The notes under the pieces were generated by a model. It searched no databases and had not been told where the DNA came from. It saw only the letters and a list, made by a program, of their open reading frames with translations. Made by a program: the position numbers and the translations under genes. DNA of 64,000 nt from Beverwykella pulmonaria (Eukaryota > Ascomycota > Dothideomycetes > Pleosporales > Melanommataceae), in the NCBI GenBank assembly GCA_001599595.1, contig BCHH01000001.1, positions 1,683,403 through 1,747,402 of the forward strand. Direction: 5' to 3'. Positions within the stretch are counted from its first letter, which is position 1, and each line of letters starts with the position of its first letter. Of this stretch, positions 12,127 through 23,499 are shown piece after piece.

Positions 12127-13972
12127 ATAGATTATATGGAGAGGAGTAGGTCTGCAGGTGAGTAGTACGAGATGGGGTTTGAGGCAATGTCCGAGGTGGA
12201 GGGTGACGAACAGCTGTGAGAGTAGGATGCAAGGTCGCTATTAGTGAGAGATGTCCAGGCAAGCAATGCTGAGCGCGGCCGAGCAGATGCGAGAGGGATC
12301 AAGATGGCTGAGGCGGAATGAAGCCGAGCTGTGAGGAGGGCCAGGGTGATATAGTACTGGTACAAGCACGGAAGTATCGGAGGGTGCGCACCTGGGCGCC
12401 AAACCGATTCAAGAGGCCATCACGAGAGAAGTTTTGTCAGCATCCTGAGGTGCGATCGCGACTTTCCTCAGATTTCTTTGAGCAGTGACGTGCCTAGGCA
12501 GGAAGCGGGCCCGGTCTTGGCGCAGCCCCACCCGAAAACACCGAACCACACGCCACCCGAACAATTCACAACCACCCATCACCAATGGGTGCACCCCGGC
12601 CGTACGTGCTTGACAACTGACAGGCATGCAGGAGATAACAGCAAATGCATCACACCATCCTCACGCTGTGCCTACAAAGAAAATGCGGGGGGCGGCTTCA
12701 GCCTGCATGCCGTGCTGGCCGGAACTGTGAAAAACCGGCATCAGGAAGACTCCTCCAAGCTTTTCCGCAAGGCATCTGGATGCTCATGTACGGCGGCGGC
12801 AGTCATCCGTCCATAGAATATTCTCTCTCCTCACCATTATGCTATCTCCGGCCGAGCAACCAGTGGGTTCCGCGCGCCTCCGCTCCTATCAAAAAGCCTC
12901 ATCAGCGATCGACGTCAAGTCACAACTCATAAGCTTTGTAGCGCCTTGGCAATATGTCTGATCCTGGGCCATGTTGCTCGGCCCGGGGTCACAAGGCTTT
13001 CCGCTACATCCGACATGTTGCTTGAAAACCTCAAAATGCTGCCTGGGATGAAACGCATGAAGTGTGGACACAAACGAGGTTTCCCACATGTTCCGTTTCG
13101 AAAAACCACTTGGCGCCTCGCCGCAGACTCGCTGAACAGCTCATCCACTGTGTGAGGTGGTAGGGATGGGGTTGTACTGTGTCAAGAGAGAAACTTGCCC
13201 ATACTCATGTGGGCGTGGTGTTGACTCACCGACTCGCGACGCTAGCACTTGTTGCCCAAATCACACCGCAAGCCGCACCTTTTGTGGGCATCGTTGCTCA
13301 CTCGGTTTTTGATGCTTTCACCACCGCTCAGCTTGCATCATTCGTGCTGTCTTCCTCAGGCTCAGCACTTCTTCTAAAATATCATCTCTCCCACCCCTCA
13401 AAGTTTCGTAACGAAGCTTCTTCGTCTCGAGGATTTGGACTGCAGGGATGCACAGCGATTTCGGCATATTCGGTTTGTTGAGCATCCGATATCCCTGCAG
13501 CATGCCAAAGGTTCATCGCGCATCGGTATCTGTAGGCACCGAATTTCGTGCCCGCTTTTGCCGAGGGTCACTTATCCGATGCACGAACGTTGATCAACTG
13601 TATATGGGCGACTAAAACGGGAACGCTAGCCGATCTACCTTAATTAAACCGTCTTCCTGTTCGTTAGTCATTCCGCGGAACTTGTCGCCTTGCATGTTGG
13701 CTGCAGTGCATGTCTCGTTGCCTTCCTACCACGGTTTAATTCGACAATCCACCAGTCGCGAATGAGCAGAGTATCAAAGAAAAGATTTATTTTCCGGCCA
13801 TTCTTAAAACAACCACAACCTCGCCTTTGGCAGACGAAGTAGGGCTTGGCAGTGCTTTTTGGGGCCCTTTGGACCTCCATCTAGAATCAAGTGTAGGGAC
13901 CTTCTGGAGTGGAGAGTTTTCATTTTAATCAGCTTCCTATCATTCTCAATACCATGCATTTCATGCCTCTTC
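12127..13972. other. 1.85-kb intergenic region
   Basis: No convincing gene. Short open frames up to 112 codons occur on both strands, but none resembles a family or has a supporting intron pattern. The right part is the 3' flank of the oxidoreductase; the left part should hold the promoter of the YTP1-like gene. Confidence 0.4.
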
Positions 13973-14959
13973 TCAATCCAACTTCAAGACCACCTTTCCT
14001 CTCGCGTGCCCTCCCTCCAGTTTCTCAAATGCGTCTTCATACTTCTCGAGGTCGTACACGCTATCGACCACCCCTCTACACTTGCCCTGCTCGATCAACC
14101 TCGTTATTTCACTTAACTGACCTCCGTTTGCTTCCACAATATAGTATACGCTTTTAACTTGGTCAGATATCCCCTCTGCCGGCTTCCTCGAATCAGGAGA
14201 TTCGGCTACGCTGATCAGTTTCCCTTCTTTCTTAGCACATTTCCACGAATCCTCAAGAGTCTGGCCTCCAATGCAATCAAGAATCACGTCAAAGCTTCGC
14301 GCATCTTGATCCTCGCTCACCCACTTTAGCAGCTTGGTCTTCGTATAATCAAGCACCGTGTCTGCTCCGAGGCTCTTGACGAATTCGACATTGTTCGTCC
14401 CACAAGTGCCTACAACCTCGCAACCCGCTTGATGCGCCAGCTGCACGCCCCAAAGTCCCACACCCCCGGACGCAGCCGTAACCAGCACCCTCTTTCCCCT
14501 ATTCCCATCATTCCCATCAAACACCGCCTTCAACCCCCCATGCACAAATAACCCCTGCCACGCACTCAACGCACTCAACGGCACGCTCGCCGCTTCCTCC
14601 CACTCCACATTCTTCGGCTTCAGCGCCATTTCTTTCTCGGCCGCGACGCTGATCTCCCTTGAGTTCCCTTTCCCGCTGAAGGAAGTCAGGGCGTAGATTT
14701 CGTCACCAGGGGAGAAGGCGTAGGCGCCGCCCGAGGGGTGTGGGGTAGAGGGGACAGAGAGAATGGTTCCAGCGAGATCGTAGCCCGGAATAGGTATGGA
14801 GAGGCTCAGAGGCTCGGGCCACGTGAGCTCATCTCTGGTTAAAGCGCACGCGTGCGTGCGGATTATGTAGTAGTCTGGGTCGGATGTCGCAGTTGGTGGA
14901 GGATGGGAGGTCGTGTATGTGAGCGTCTTTGGGTCTCCGGTGCGGATGAGGGCGCGCAT
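13973..14959 (-). CDS. Medium-chain dehydrogenase/reductase, quinone-oxidoreductase type
   Basis: NADP(H)-dependent reductase of the zinc-free MDR superfamily; the substrate cannot be told from sequence. Single exon, 328 aa, starting at ATG 14959 (the frame is open to an upstream GTG at 14992). The GroES-like half contains YIIRTHACALTRDELTWPE and PGYDLAGTILSV. The Rossmann half has VLVTAASGGVGLWGVQLAHQ, then GADTVLDYTK and FDVILDCIGG. Structural and catalytic zinc ligands of true alcohol dehydrogenases are absent. It diverges from a glutathione transferase gene across 695 bp, which fits a shared detoxification role, but that is inference. Confidence 0.9.
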   Translation of the reverse strand: MRALIRTGDPKTLTYTTSHPPPTATSDPDYYIIRTHACALTRDELTWPEPLSLSIPIPGYDLAGTILSVPSTPHPSGGAYAFSPGDEIYALTSFSGKGNSREISVAAEKEMALKPKNVEWEEAASVPLSALSAWQGLFVHGGLKAVFDGNDGNRGKRVLVTAASGGVGLWGVQLAHQAGCEVVGTCGTNNVEFVKSLGADTVLDYTKTKLLKWVSEDQDARSFDVILDCIGGQTLEDSWKCAKKEGKLISVAESPDSRKPAEGISDQVKSVYYIVEANGGQLSEITRLIEQGKCRGVVDSVYDLEKYEDAFEKLEGGHARGKVVLKLD

Positions 14960-15654
14960 GTTGGGATTTGGTGTAGTGGCTGTCCGATGCACCGATTGTG
15001 GGAAGAGGGAAGATGGATCTTAGGAGGCTTGCAAAGTACTGCTGTATTGCCAAAAGTTTGTTTTATTATCCCAGTAAAGATGGCCTTCTCTTGATGAAAT
15101 GGTATACTTGTTATATAGTCGAGGATGCCATCTCCAATCCTCGGGTAAAATCGTGTTGCTGCTTCTTTCTCCTCCCTGCAACCTGCTTACTCACTCTTCT
15201 CAACCACACTTCGGACGCATGCATTTGCAATTGGTACACATCTCCACTTCAAAGTCGTGGGCTCAAAAGTGTCCGCGAAAGGAAGGTACAGCCTGACATT
15301 CACCCACGAGTCACGACTTTGAGATGTAAGCTTTCGGCTTACCGTCCATGCGTTCTCTAGCGTTGTTGATCATTTGTCGTTTAGCCTTGCAAAAGTGAGG
15401 ATCCTTGAGGGTTGAGGGGTCGAGGTTGGATTTCCCCGCTTGCGTCATGATGCGAATTGAGTCAACGCGATGGTGTGATTGGCAGATGGGTGAAGTTCCG
15501 TTTGATACTCTGGTGCATTTGTAATCTTATGCATATTTTTGAGGGTCCAAGTCAGATTGCAATTGCCGTTTTTTCCCCAGTCAGCTATTTCTACAGCAAT
15601 TACTCACAACCTACAATCCCAATAAGCGATTCTATCTATCGAAAGGAGAAAGAC
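14960..15654. promoter_or_regulatory. Divergent promoter region, oxidoreductase / glutathione transferase
   Basis: A 695-bp region between diverging starts. An AGGGG core (reverse of the CCCCT stress-response element) occurs at 15415-15419 but could be chance. No gene seen. Confidence 0.4.
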
Positions 15655-16661
15655 ATGGGCAAGAATCACCCAGACGCAGACCTCTACCCTGAGGCAACAG
15701 GTCTTGCTTTGAAAACAGTCAAAGTAATCCCCATCTTCCCTCAAATTTGCACTTAAACACTAACTTCACTTACAATAGGCACACGAAGCCGAGAACGATC
15801 TTAAGCTCTACTCCGGCTGGTTTTGCCCCTTTGTGCAGAGAGTCTGGTTGGCCTTGGAAGAGAAGGGTAGGCCAATAATGAGCCATTTATAAGCGATTTA
15901 TGCACTCCAGACATCTCAGGCACTTGGACAAGACATCATGAAGCACCTCAACCCCCACTTCGTCTATTTTAACGAACTGCACTAATTCCGTAACCACGCC
16001 TCTAGGCATTCCCTACCAATACATTGAAGTAAATCCATACCACAAACCGCAGTCCCTGCTCTCCCTCAATCCACGTGGTCTCGTCCCCACCCTGCAATAC
16101 CGAAACAAGCCTCTCTACGAAAGCACGGTGCTCTGTCAATTTCTGGAAGACGCATACCCGGAGAACAAACCACATTTGCTTCCCGCGGATCCGTATGAGA
16201 AGGCCCGAACGAGGATATGGACGGACTTCGTAACGAGCAGAATCATCCCATCGCTTCATCGCTTCCTCCAACACCAAGGGATTGACGGCCTTCATGAAAA
16301 ACGCTCCGAATTCCTCGGCTACCTCAAGGAATTCACGCGGGAAATGGATAAAGAAGGGCCGTATTTCCTAGGCAAGGAGTTTAGTCTCATTGACGTTATT
16401 ATTGCGCCGTGGGCAATTAGGCTTTGGATTTTTGATCATTTTAAGGGAGGGTTGGGAATCCCGGAGAAAGGGGCTGGAGGCGAGGATGAGGATGTTTGGG
16501 AGAGGTGGAGGGTTTGGCTTAGTGCGGTGGAGAGCAGGGAGAGTGTCAAGGTTACAACGAGTGAGAGGGAGAGGTATTTGCCGATTTATCAGAAGTATGC
16601 GGAGGATAGGGCGCAGAGTGAGTTGGCGAAGGCCACGAGGGCTGGGAGGGGTGTGCCGTAG
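15655..16661 (+). CDS. Omega-like glutathione S-transferase
   Basis: Cytosolic glutathione transferase, probably with thiol-transferase/dehydroascorbate-type activity because the active-site residue is a cysteine. Exons 15655-15723, 15779-15866 and 16006-16661 give 270 aa. The thioredoxin-fold half shows LYSGWFCPFVQRVWLALEEK (catalytic Cys39 by my numbering), the cis-Pro segment NPRGLVPTL and the glutathione-binding YESTVLCQFLEDAYP. The all-helical half has the conserved N-cap region FLGKEFSLIDVIIAPW. The second intron is 139 bp, longer than its neighbours. C-terminal 60 residues are charged. Family is clear; the omega assignment is fairly strong because of the CPF motif. Confidence 0.9.
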
Positions 16662-17814
16662 AATAGCTATATATCCACTATATGCAATACACTCAAAGTT
16701 GTGTTCTGCCGAAATACAGTCAGTGGAACCTTAGTTTAGTATACACTTGCTCTCGCATTTTTGTGTTAGTACACTTCCCAAGTCACAAATTCAGGTGTAG
16801 TTTGTTTCAATGCTTTAATCTGCATAATTGATTATGCTGCTTCGTGTCTGATGTCGCAGAGCAAAGATTACAGGTTTCTTATACTTGCCACAGGAGCTGG
16901 TTGGCATGATTGCAATATACGTTACCCCTGCTAGCTTTGATGATGAACAGCTTCGCGATATCTTGACCTTTCGCTCACTGAAACAGAATGTATAGGTAGA
17001 ACCGAACAAAGATGCATCTGAAAGAATGACGCTCACCACCCGAAGGCATGGAACCAGACCTACAAACCTCGAGAGGATTGGAAGCAGCCCCAGCCCCAGC
17101 TTAAGCGAAATCGCCATTCGAACGCTGGTGAGAGAAGTGCGAATTGCTGAACTAAGAATAATTAACTGGAATTCCGAATCTCACCGTGGCCTCGCATTCG
17201 CAGGCTTCCTGATGAAACTTGACAAAAGAGGAGCGAGCTAAATAAGGACGAAAAGTTTGCGTTTAAACACTACTGGGAAGCATACTTGCTGCCCTATAGT
17301 TTAGGCAGTGTAGAGAGCGATCATGACCCACTCACCATAGAAGAGATTGTCCACAGATACCAGAGAGTTTTGGGGTACTTCCAAAAGATATCGTACTTCT
17401 TTCCGGAATTCCGGAGACCTTCTGTGAACACGAAACATAGTGGCTGGAAACCCATGCAGAAGGTGGGCCTCGCAGACAAAATATGGGTACATAGAAGAGA
17501 GAGTTCGCCTTCAATCATCCAGAGCTGAGGTTTACATGCTTTCTCTTAGCATTGGTAAATATCTTGCCTCTCACTGTTACTAGGCTGAAATGGCCCATAC
17601 TTCTGGCATTGCATCTCACCCCTCAACATGCCTCACGATTGACAGAGGTTGGTTTTAATTTCTCCTCCAGGTTACGACGCTAGTTTCGAGATTCTAGAAT
17701 CTAAAGACTCTCCGGCCCTTAAAACGATTAAGAGCCAAGAGCGTCTAGTGACAATGTGAGCATTTGTAAACACAATGGGCGGAAGAAACAATAATAGCTG
17801 GCCATTCAGAGTGT
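16662..17814. other. 1.15-kb intergenic region
   Basis: AT-rich spacer between the convergent GST and cation-exchanger genes. A 100-codon minus frame (16815-17117) begins with a hydrophobic stretch, but I cannot support it as a gene. Nothing else seen. Confidence 0.35.
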
Positions 17815-19021
17815 TTAATCGCCTCTAGCTACACCATGGATCACTGTGAATTCTAGCACTATGAACGCAATATAAGCGATCAGCATCCCAACTCCAATCC
17901 ATCGACAAAACCTTCCGCCAAACCACACAGTCGCAGTAAACGCAAGTGTTGAACCCCACAATACGCCTAGTTCCGGGATGTTTACATTGCCGCGCTCAAA
18001 CTTCCCCGAGGTGTCGAGCATGACGATCCCAAAGCACAGTGAGAGCAGGAAAATATTGCTGCCGGCCGTATTTGCGACGAGAATGCCAGCATGACCCCGG
18101 TGACCGCTCATCACAGCGACGAACTTCTCGGGAAGTGTCGTAGCAATTGAGAGAATCACGACGCCAAAAAGCACATCCGAGATGCCGAATTCATCGGTAA
18201 TGGAAGTGGCGGCGTGAGAAAGTACGTAGCCAGCAAGGCAGATAGCGAGAAAACCGAGGAAGAGGTAGGACAGATGATAACGTAAGGTTCGGCGCTTCCG
18301 GCGACTTGCCCCAGGCGTTAGAGAGCTGCCCTCTTGGTTTGTTGATCCAATAGGCTCAACAAGAGCAGATCCGTCCGGCACGTCTTTATTTTCATCAGCC
18401 CCAGCGGGCGTCCTCTCCGTGACATCCATTGTGCTCTCCTCATCACTGCTATCACTGTCGGAGTCTTCCGGGGCAGTCAGGCTCCCTTTGCTGATAGCCC
18501 ACCCCACAGAGCCAATATAGATGGCAAAGAATGCGATTAAGATGGAGCCGCACACCAACCATATTGTCCTCCTCGAAAAGTAGGTTATGGGCGTTACGAA
18601 GGTCGTTAGGACGAGCAGGACGAGAGAGTATATGCGCGAGCTTCGATCGAACTGAATTGGCTTGTCCTTGTTGTGAAACAAGAGGCCCAAGGAGAAGGCC
18701 CCTAAGATATTGGAGATGGCCGAGCCAACGATATTGCCGACGGCCAAAGATGCGCGATTCCGTGCGAGGGATGCAATAACAACGGCGAGCTATGACGTCA
18801 GATGTAGTCAGTGTACTGACGACGGCAGCAATGCAGAGCTGCGAGCATACCTCTTCCCACTCCGCCCCCGCAGTAAGAAGGCCAATGAGCGTCTCCGGAA
18901 TGCCGGTGCGACGAGCGACGAGAGCAGTATGGTCGATAAATTTGTCTGCGCCAAATTCTAAGAGGAAGAGGGTGGCGACGAAAGCGGCGATGTTGTAGGC
19001 GACCACGTCGGCGTTCGCCAT
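17815..19021 (-). CDS. CaCA-family sodium/calcium exchanger-like membrane protein
   Basis: Cation/Ca2+ exchanger of the CaCA superfamily, two copies of the Na_Ca_ex fold with a cytosolic loop between. Exons 19021-18851 and 18789-17815 give 381 aa. The first alpha repeat reads GLLTAGAEWEELAVVIASLA and then GNIVGSAISNILGAF; the second reads ILSIATTLPEKFVAVMSG and then NTAGSNIFLLSLCFG. The loop (about residues 150-225) is acidic, with DSDSDSSDEES, followed by a basic RRKRR cluster. About ten transmembrane helices. In the first repeat the usual small/hydroxyl residue and Pro before the conserved Glu are replaced by EWE. Start at ATG 19021; the frame is open to an upstream TTG only. Ion specificity and membrane are not deducible. 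Confidence 0.86.
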
Positions 19022-20080
19022 GGCCGCTCCGAAATAAAGAAGAAAGCAGGTGGATGCTTGGGAAGGTGGACGCTCCAAGGCCCAAGTTATGTCTGTATAG
19101 ACTTTGACCAGGCTGCCCGAAAGTAACTTTTAGCGGCCCCTCTGAACTTTCCTCCCAGCTGGCCAGGCTCTGGATGGCCTCTGCTCCTGCGGGACCATGC
19201 AGGGGAGCCAGTTTCGGCTTCAGCTACGAACCACTGTCTCAGTGGAACAAAGCCAGCCGTGCCGAATCTTGGCAACACTTGTTTACTCGCTTGGCTAAGC
19301 TAAAGCACCTCTCCAACAACTTTGGCCATCGCTTGTCAAAACCTGTTGCGTCTGTATGCTGTTCCAACACCAAGCCTCTCATCAAAATGAGTCTCTCCAG
19401 TATTGCAGCTATGAACAGCTGCAGAACGCTTACTGCTCTATCGCTGGACCAAAGGCTCATAAGGGCGCCCACTGGCCTTGGCGAAACCGGACTGACAAGC
19501 TTCCAACGACCGAAAGCTTCGCCATGCTAAGATACTCTTGGGGCAATCCAAGATTCTAGGGCGATAAGTTTGCCCATTGCATTCACTCAGGAGCATCTAT
19601 TAACATTTTTTCATTATTTTCTTCTTACTTTCAGGACGTTTTCTTCATATGTGCGATGCCACAAGTCCGCTGATATTCCCTTAAACGATAGACAGCCTCT
19701 GCTTGGCAAAAAGAGGAGTTGTCCATTCCAAACATGGTCTGATTCCATGCAGTTTGAAGTTTCCAAAGGGCTTGCACCGTTCCTTCAAGGTGGTTGCGTA
19801 TATCGTCTTGCCATATGTTTTATTATGCGGCTTAACCCTCTCGTTTCGTTGGGGTTCTTCAGAGGTTTGGCAGGGGTCTCTGAACGGTTATCGGCTTGGA
19901 GAGACTACTTTCGAAATTTTGTCATTTTATGTTTCTATTCTTCGTCCTTTTTCTTTTCTTTTCGTTTTCTGCATTCGAATCGTACGAGGACGTCCAGTAC
20001 AGAAACGGCGCCGGCGCCCAAACGTCCTTACCGTACATGAGTGGGTCTGAAGGTCGATCACTCCTTGGCCTGGGACAAGG
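19022..20080. promoter_or_regulatory. Divergent intergenic region exchanger / OPT transporter
   Basis: About 1 kb between diverging genes. Contains a T-rich stretch around 19600-19970, typical of a fungal promoter/leader ahead of the OPT gene. No gene supported. Confidence 0.4.
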
Positions 20081-22559
20081 ATGGACGAGGTAAAAGGTTA
20101 CGATGCGCGAATAACGGCACTACCGTCGATGGAAGCTGCGGATAATTCTGATAAATCCACACTCTGGTCTCTTTCTGATAGTTCTGTCCACCCAAAGGCG
20201 GAATGGGAAGCAGACCGCCAAACCCCAATCAAGGGCGCCGAGGACATTGTCACGAAAGTTCTCCATGTAGATGACGATCCTTCGCTTAACCCTTGCACTT
20301 TCCGAATGTGGTTTATAGGTGCGCATCCATAACGTATCAATTCTGTTAATGAATATCTGCTGACTTCTTCCTTACAGGCATCGGACTTGGAATTTTTGGA
20401 GCTGTTATGGAAACAATCTACTTCTTCCGACCGGTCACATTGGATGTCTCAAACATCTTCCTCGCGTTATGTGCCTACACGATTGGGATATTCATGGAGA
20501 AGGCGATACCAAAGAAGGGCGTTATAGGTCGCTGGCTAAACCCGCACCCGTTCAACTCCAAGGAGCATGCAGCGATCGTTGTCGTTGCCTCATCCGCATC
20601 ACAAGTTGCCCTCGCAGTAGAGGTGATCGCCGTCCAAAGATTATTCTACGATACCGCCCCCAGCCCATTCCTGTCGATCCTTATTGTCCTGGCGTCTCAA
20701 TGTCTAGGGTATGGCTTCGCAGGACTCCTTCGCCGCGCCCTCGTCTATCCCACCAAGATGTTTTGGCCAAGCCTGTTACCTATGAATACTCTCCTCGAAG
20801 CGCTTCACCGGGACCGCAAAGAGACCAAGTCGCGCCTCCGCCTCTTTTACTGGGTGTTCGCTGGAATATTCATCTGGGAGTGTTTTCCCGAGTATATCAT
20901 GCCGATCTTGACCGGCGTGAGCATATTCTGCTTATCAAGCCAAAACAGCTTGGTTACTACTACCATATTCGGAGGCTCAAATGGGAACGAAGGTCTTGGA
21001 CTCATGTCATTAGGTCTTGACTGGCAATTTATCTCCAGCAAGCCTATGTGGCTACCTCTCCAAACACTGATGAACAGCCTTGTTGGATACATTATCTGCA
21101 CTGTGCTGTTCCTTGGGGTCTACTACGGCAATGTTTGGAGAGCACGGGATTTCCCTTTCCTATCACAGCTACTTTTCTCCGAGAACTCGACGATTTCGAA
21201 TTACGTCACATACAATCAGACTGCGATCCTCAACGACCAAAACGTTCTTCAGCCAGAAGCGCTCAAGGAGCAAGGTATTCCGTATTTTGCTGGAACCTAC
21301 GCGACATTTCTCCTCACCAATAATCTTGCGATCACGTCAACCATATCGCACCTGCTTCTCTGGAATTGGGACGACATGAAGACCGGGTATGCTTTCCTCC
21401 ACCCAAACAACTTGCGAAAGATCTTCAATCCCATCTCTTGGAAACCGGACTCGCGCAAATCTCAGCCGAATTCCAATCCAAAGGGCGACGGTGAGACCGA
21501 CCCACACTATCAGCTCATGCGCCGTTACCCGGAATGTCCGAGTTGGTGGTACATTGCCATCTTAGGAATTTCCGTTATAATCGGAAGTTTTGGTATCTAC
21601 GCCGCTAACTCGACCCTCCCATGGTACGGCTTCCTCATCAGCGTTGCAGTATCTGGCACCTTCATCCTCTTTTTCGGCGCACAAGCGGCACTTACAGGCT
21701 ACCAAGGGAACGTGCAGCCGCTAGTGCAGATGTTGGGTGGATATCTACACCCTGGTCGACCGCTAGCTAACATGTACTTCACTCTCTTCGGGTACAACTC
21801 GGTCATTCAAGGCATCAGTCTGGTGCAGGATCTAAAATTCGGACAATATGCCAAAATTCCGCCTCGCATAACCTTCACAGCACAAGTAGTTGGAACGTTG
21901 ATTGGTGCTGTCGTTAACTACATAATGATGGTTCAGATTACGACCAATCAACGGGAAATCCTGCTTTCGATCCAAGGCACAAATATCTGGTCTGGACAGA
22001 ATATCCAGCAATTCAACTCGCAGGTAAGCTCGCTCTACTGCTATCTTGCAAAAGGCTAACATATGCACAAAAGGCTATCGCCTGGGGGGCCCTCGCAAAA
22101 GAAATGTTCTCCCCCGGCCCCCGGTACGTCGTCGTCCCCTTCGGGCTCCTTGCCGGCTTTCTTGTTCCTATCCCGTTCTACTGCCTCCACCGGAGATTTC
22201 CTAGCATCCGGATCTTCTCTAAGATCAACACCCCCATCATACTTGCTTATGCCGGCTTCCTATATGTCGGTATATCCAGCTCCATGCTGTCCTATTTCCT
22301 CATCGGCTTTGCTAGTCAATTCTGGCTACGCCGCTACAAGCCAGAGTGGTTCGTCAAGTACAATTACGTGCTGGCAGCGGCGCTCGATGGGGGAACCCAG
22401 GTCGTAGTATTCCTTCTTACATATACCGTACTAGGAGGCGTGGGTCCGGAAGTCAAATTTCCAAAATATTGGGGCAATAACGCGGATGGAAACTTCGATT
22501 ACTGTATGAGAGACCCAGGTACTGCTGCGAATGCAGCGGGTCCGGTGGACACCGACTGA
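20081..22559 (+). CDS. Oligopeptide transporter, OPT family
   Basis: Proton-coupled plasma-membrane transporter for small peptides or related compounds (OPT1/Isp4 group). Exons 20081-20318, 20378-22023 and 22074-22559 give 789 aa, the usual size. Family signatures are NPHPFNSKEHAAIVVVAS (normally NPG-PF-N-KEH), VYPTKMFWPSLLPMNTLLEA, PEYIMPILTGVSIFCL, GLGLMSLGLDW, IPYFAGTYATFLLTNN and KIPPRITFTAQVVGTLIGAV. There are 12-16 hydrophobic helices. The third exon carries the final helices and ends with a soluble tail containing FPKYWGNNADGNFDYC. The acidic 75-residue N-terminus is cytosolic by analogy. The second intron is 50 bp with a CTAAC branch. Convergent with the VOC gene. Confidence 0.93.
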
Positions 22560-23499
22560 GTCTTATGCAGTCATACTACAGATAGCTTTGTGGCATCGAT
22601 CGTGTACCCCGATGTCACCCTAGGAGGGAGCAGTAAGCAAGCCCTGAAAAATATACAAAGTACTGTTGCCTCCAACGATACCGCCATCATTGATGTTGTT
22701 CTTTAATCGATGAAGAAATATCGCTGGACATATACTGGCGCTGTGAGGCGCAACTGGCAAACCGACATTGAGCCACAAAGCCCAACCCTATTATTGGTTG
22801 GAGCCCAGTACAAACCGGGTTTCTTGGAGGCTCTACCCAGAATACATGTCACCAAGAGGGCTCAAACTCGTGGGCCGTATGTCACGCCCGATCGGTGTTC
22901 ACTTGCCACCAGAATAAAGGAATAGTAACTCAATATATTGCAATTTCCAATGCTAGCAGAGGCTAGGTATGCAGAGCATAACGGCGGTGCTGCAGGGAAG
23001 GAACTCTATATTGCTAAAGGAGGCTCTCCGCAAATCAAGCGAGAAGGCGACGATGCGAATGTAATTTATAGGTTGGAAAGGTTGTAGATGTTCCAAAGTA
23101 GCCACAGCACATTATTTTTATATAATTTTAGTGAAGTTCGACGTGTGCGCAGAGTTATTGTTGCTTGAAGTTGAAGAACTCCTTATATTTCCCAGTCCAG
23201 TGGGCTTCTCGACCCGCAGGGAGGGACGTTAGTTGATTAGTACACACAGGTAAGCATGGAACGAGATGGAGGGTATAACCAAATGTACTCCAAAGTGTTT
23301 CTACCGGTTACGGTCTCTAAACGCTGTCGTGAAGTATCCCGAGCACAGCTCGATAGCAGGAAGCGGATGATCCAAAGATCCAAAATGTCCAAAGAATGTA
23401 ACCAAAACTAGAAACCAGGACCAAACCAAACCAAACCAAAATGCGGAAGCATAACAACCAAACACTCTTGATTTATCCGTAGATGCAGTCTCCATACCC
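22560..23499. other. Convergent intergenic region
   Basis: Holds 3' flanks of the OPT and VOC genes. A short CCAAA tandem array lies at about 23421-23440. No gene seen. Confidence 0.4.

Noticed and set aside
12478..13481. Small plus-strand frames in the gap after the YTP1-like gene
   Set aside because: No family likeness, no splice support, mutually overlapping frames.
23421..23440. CCAAA tandem as a functional array
   Set aside because: Only four units; a common kind of simple repeat in a 3' flank.
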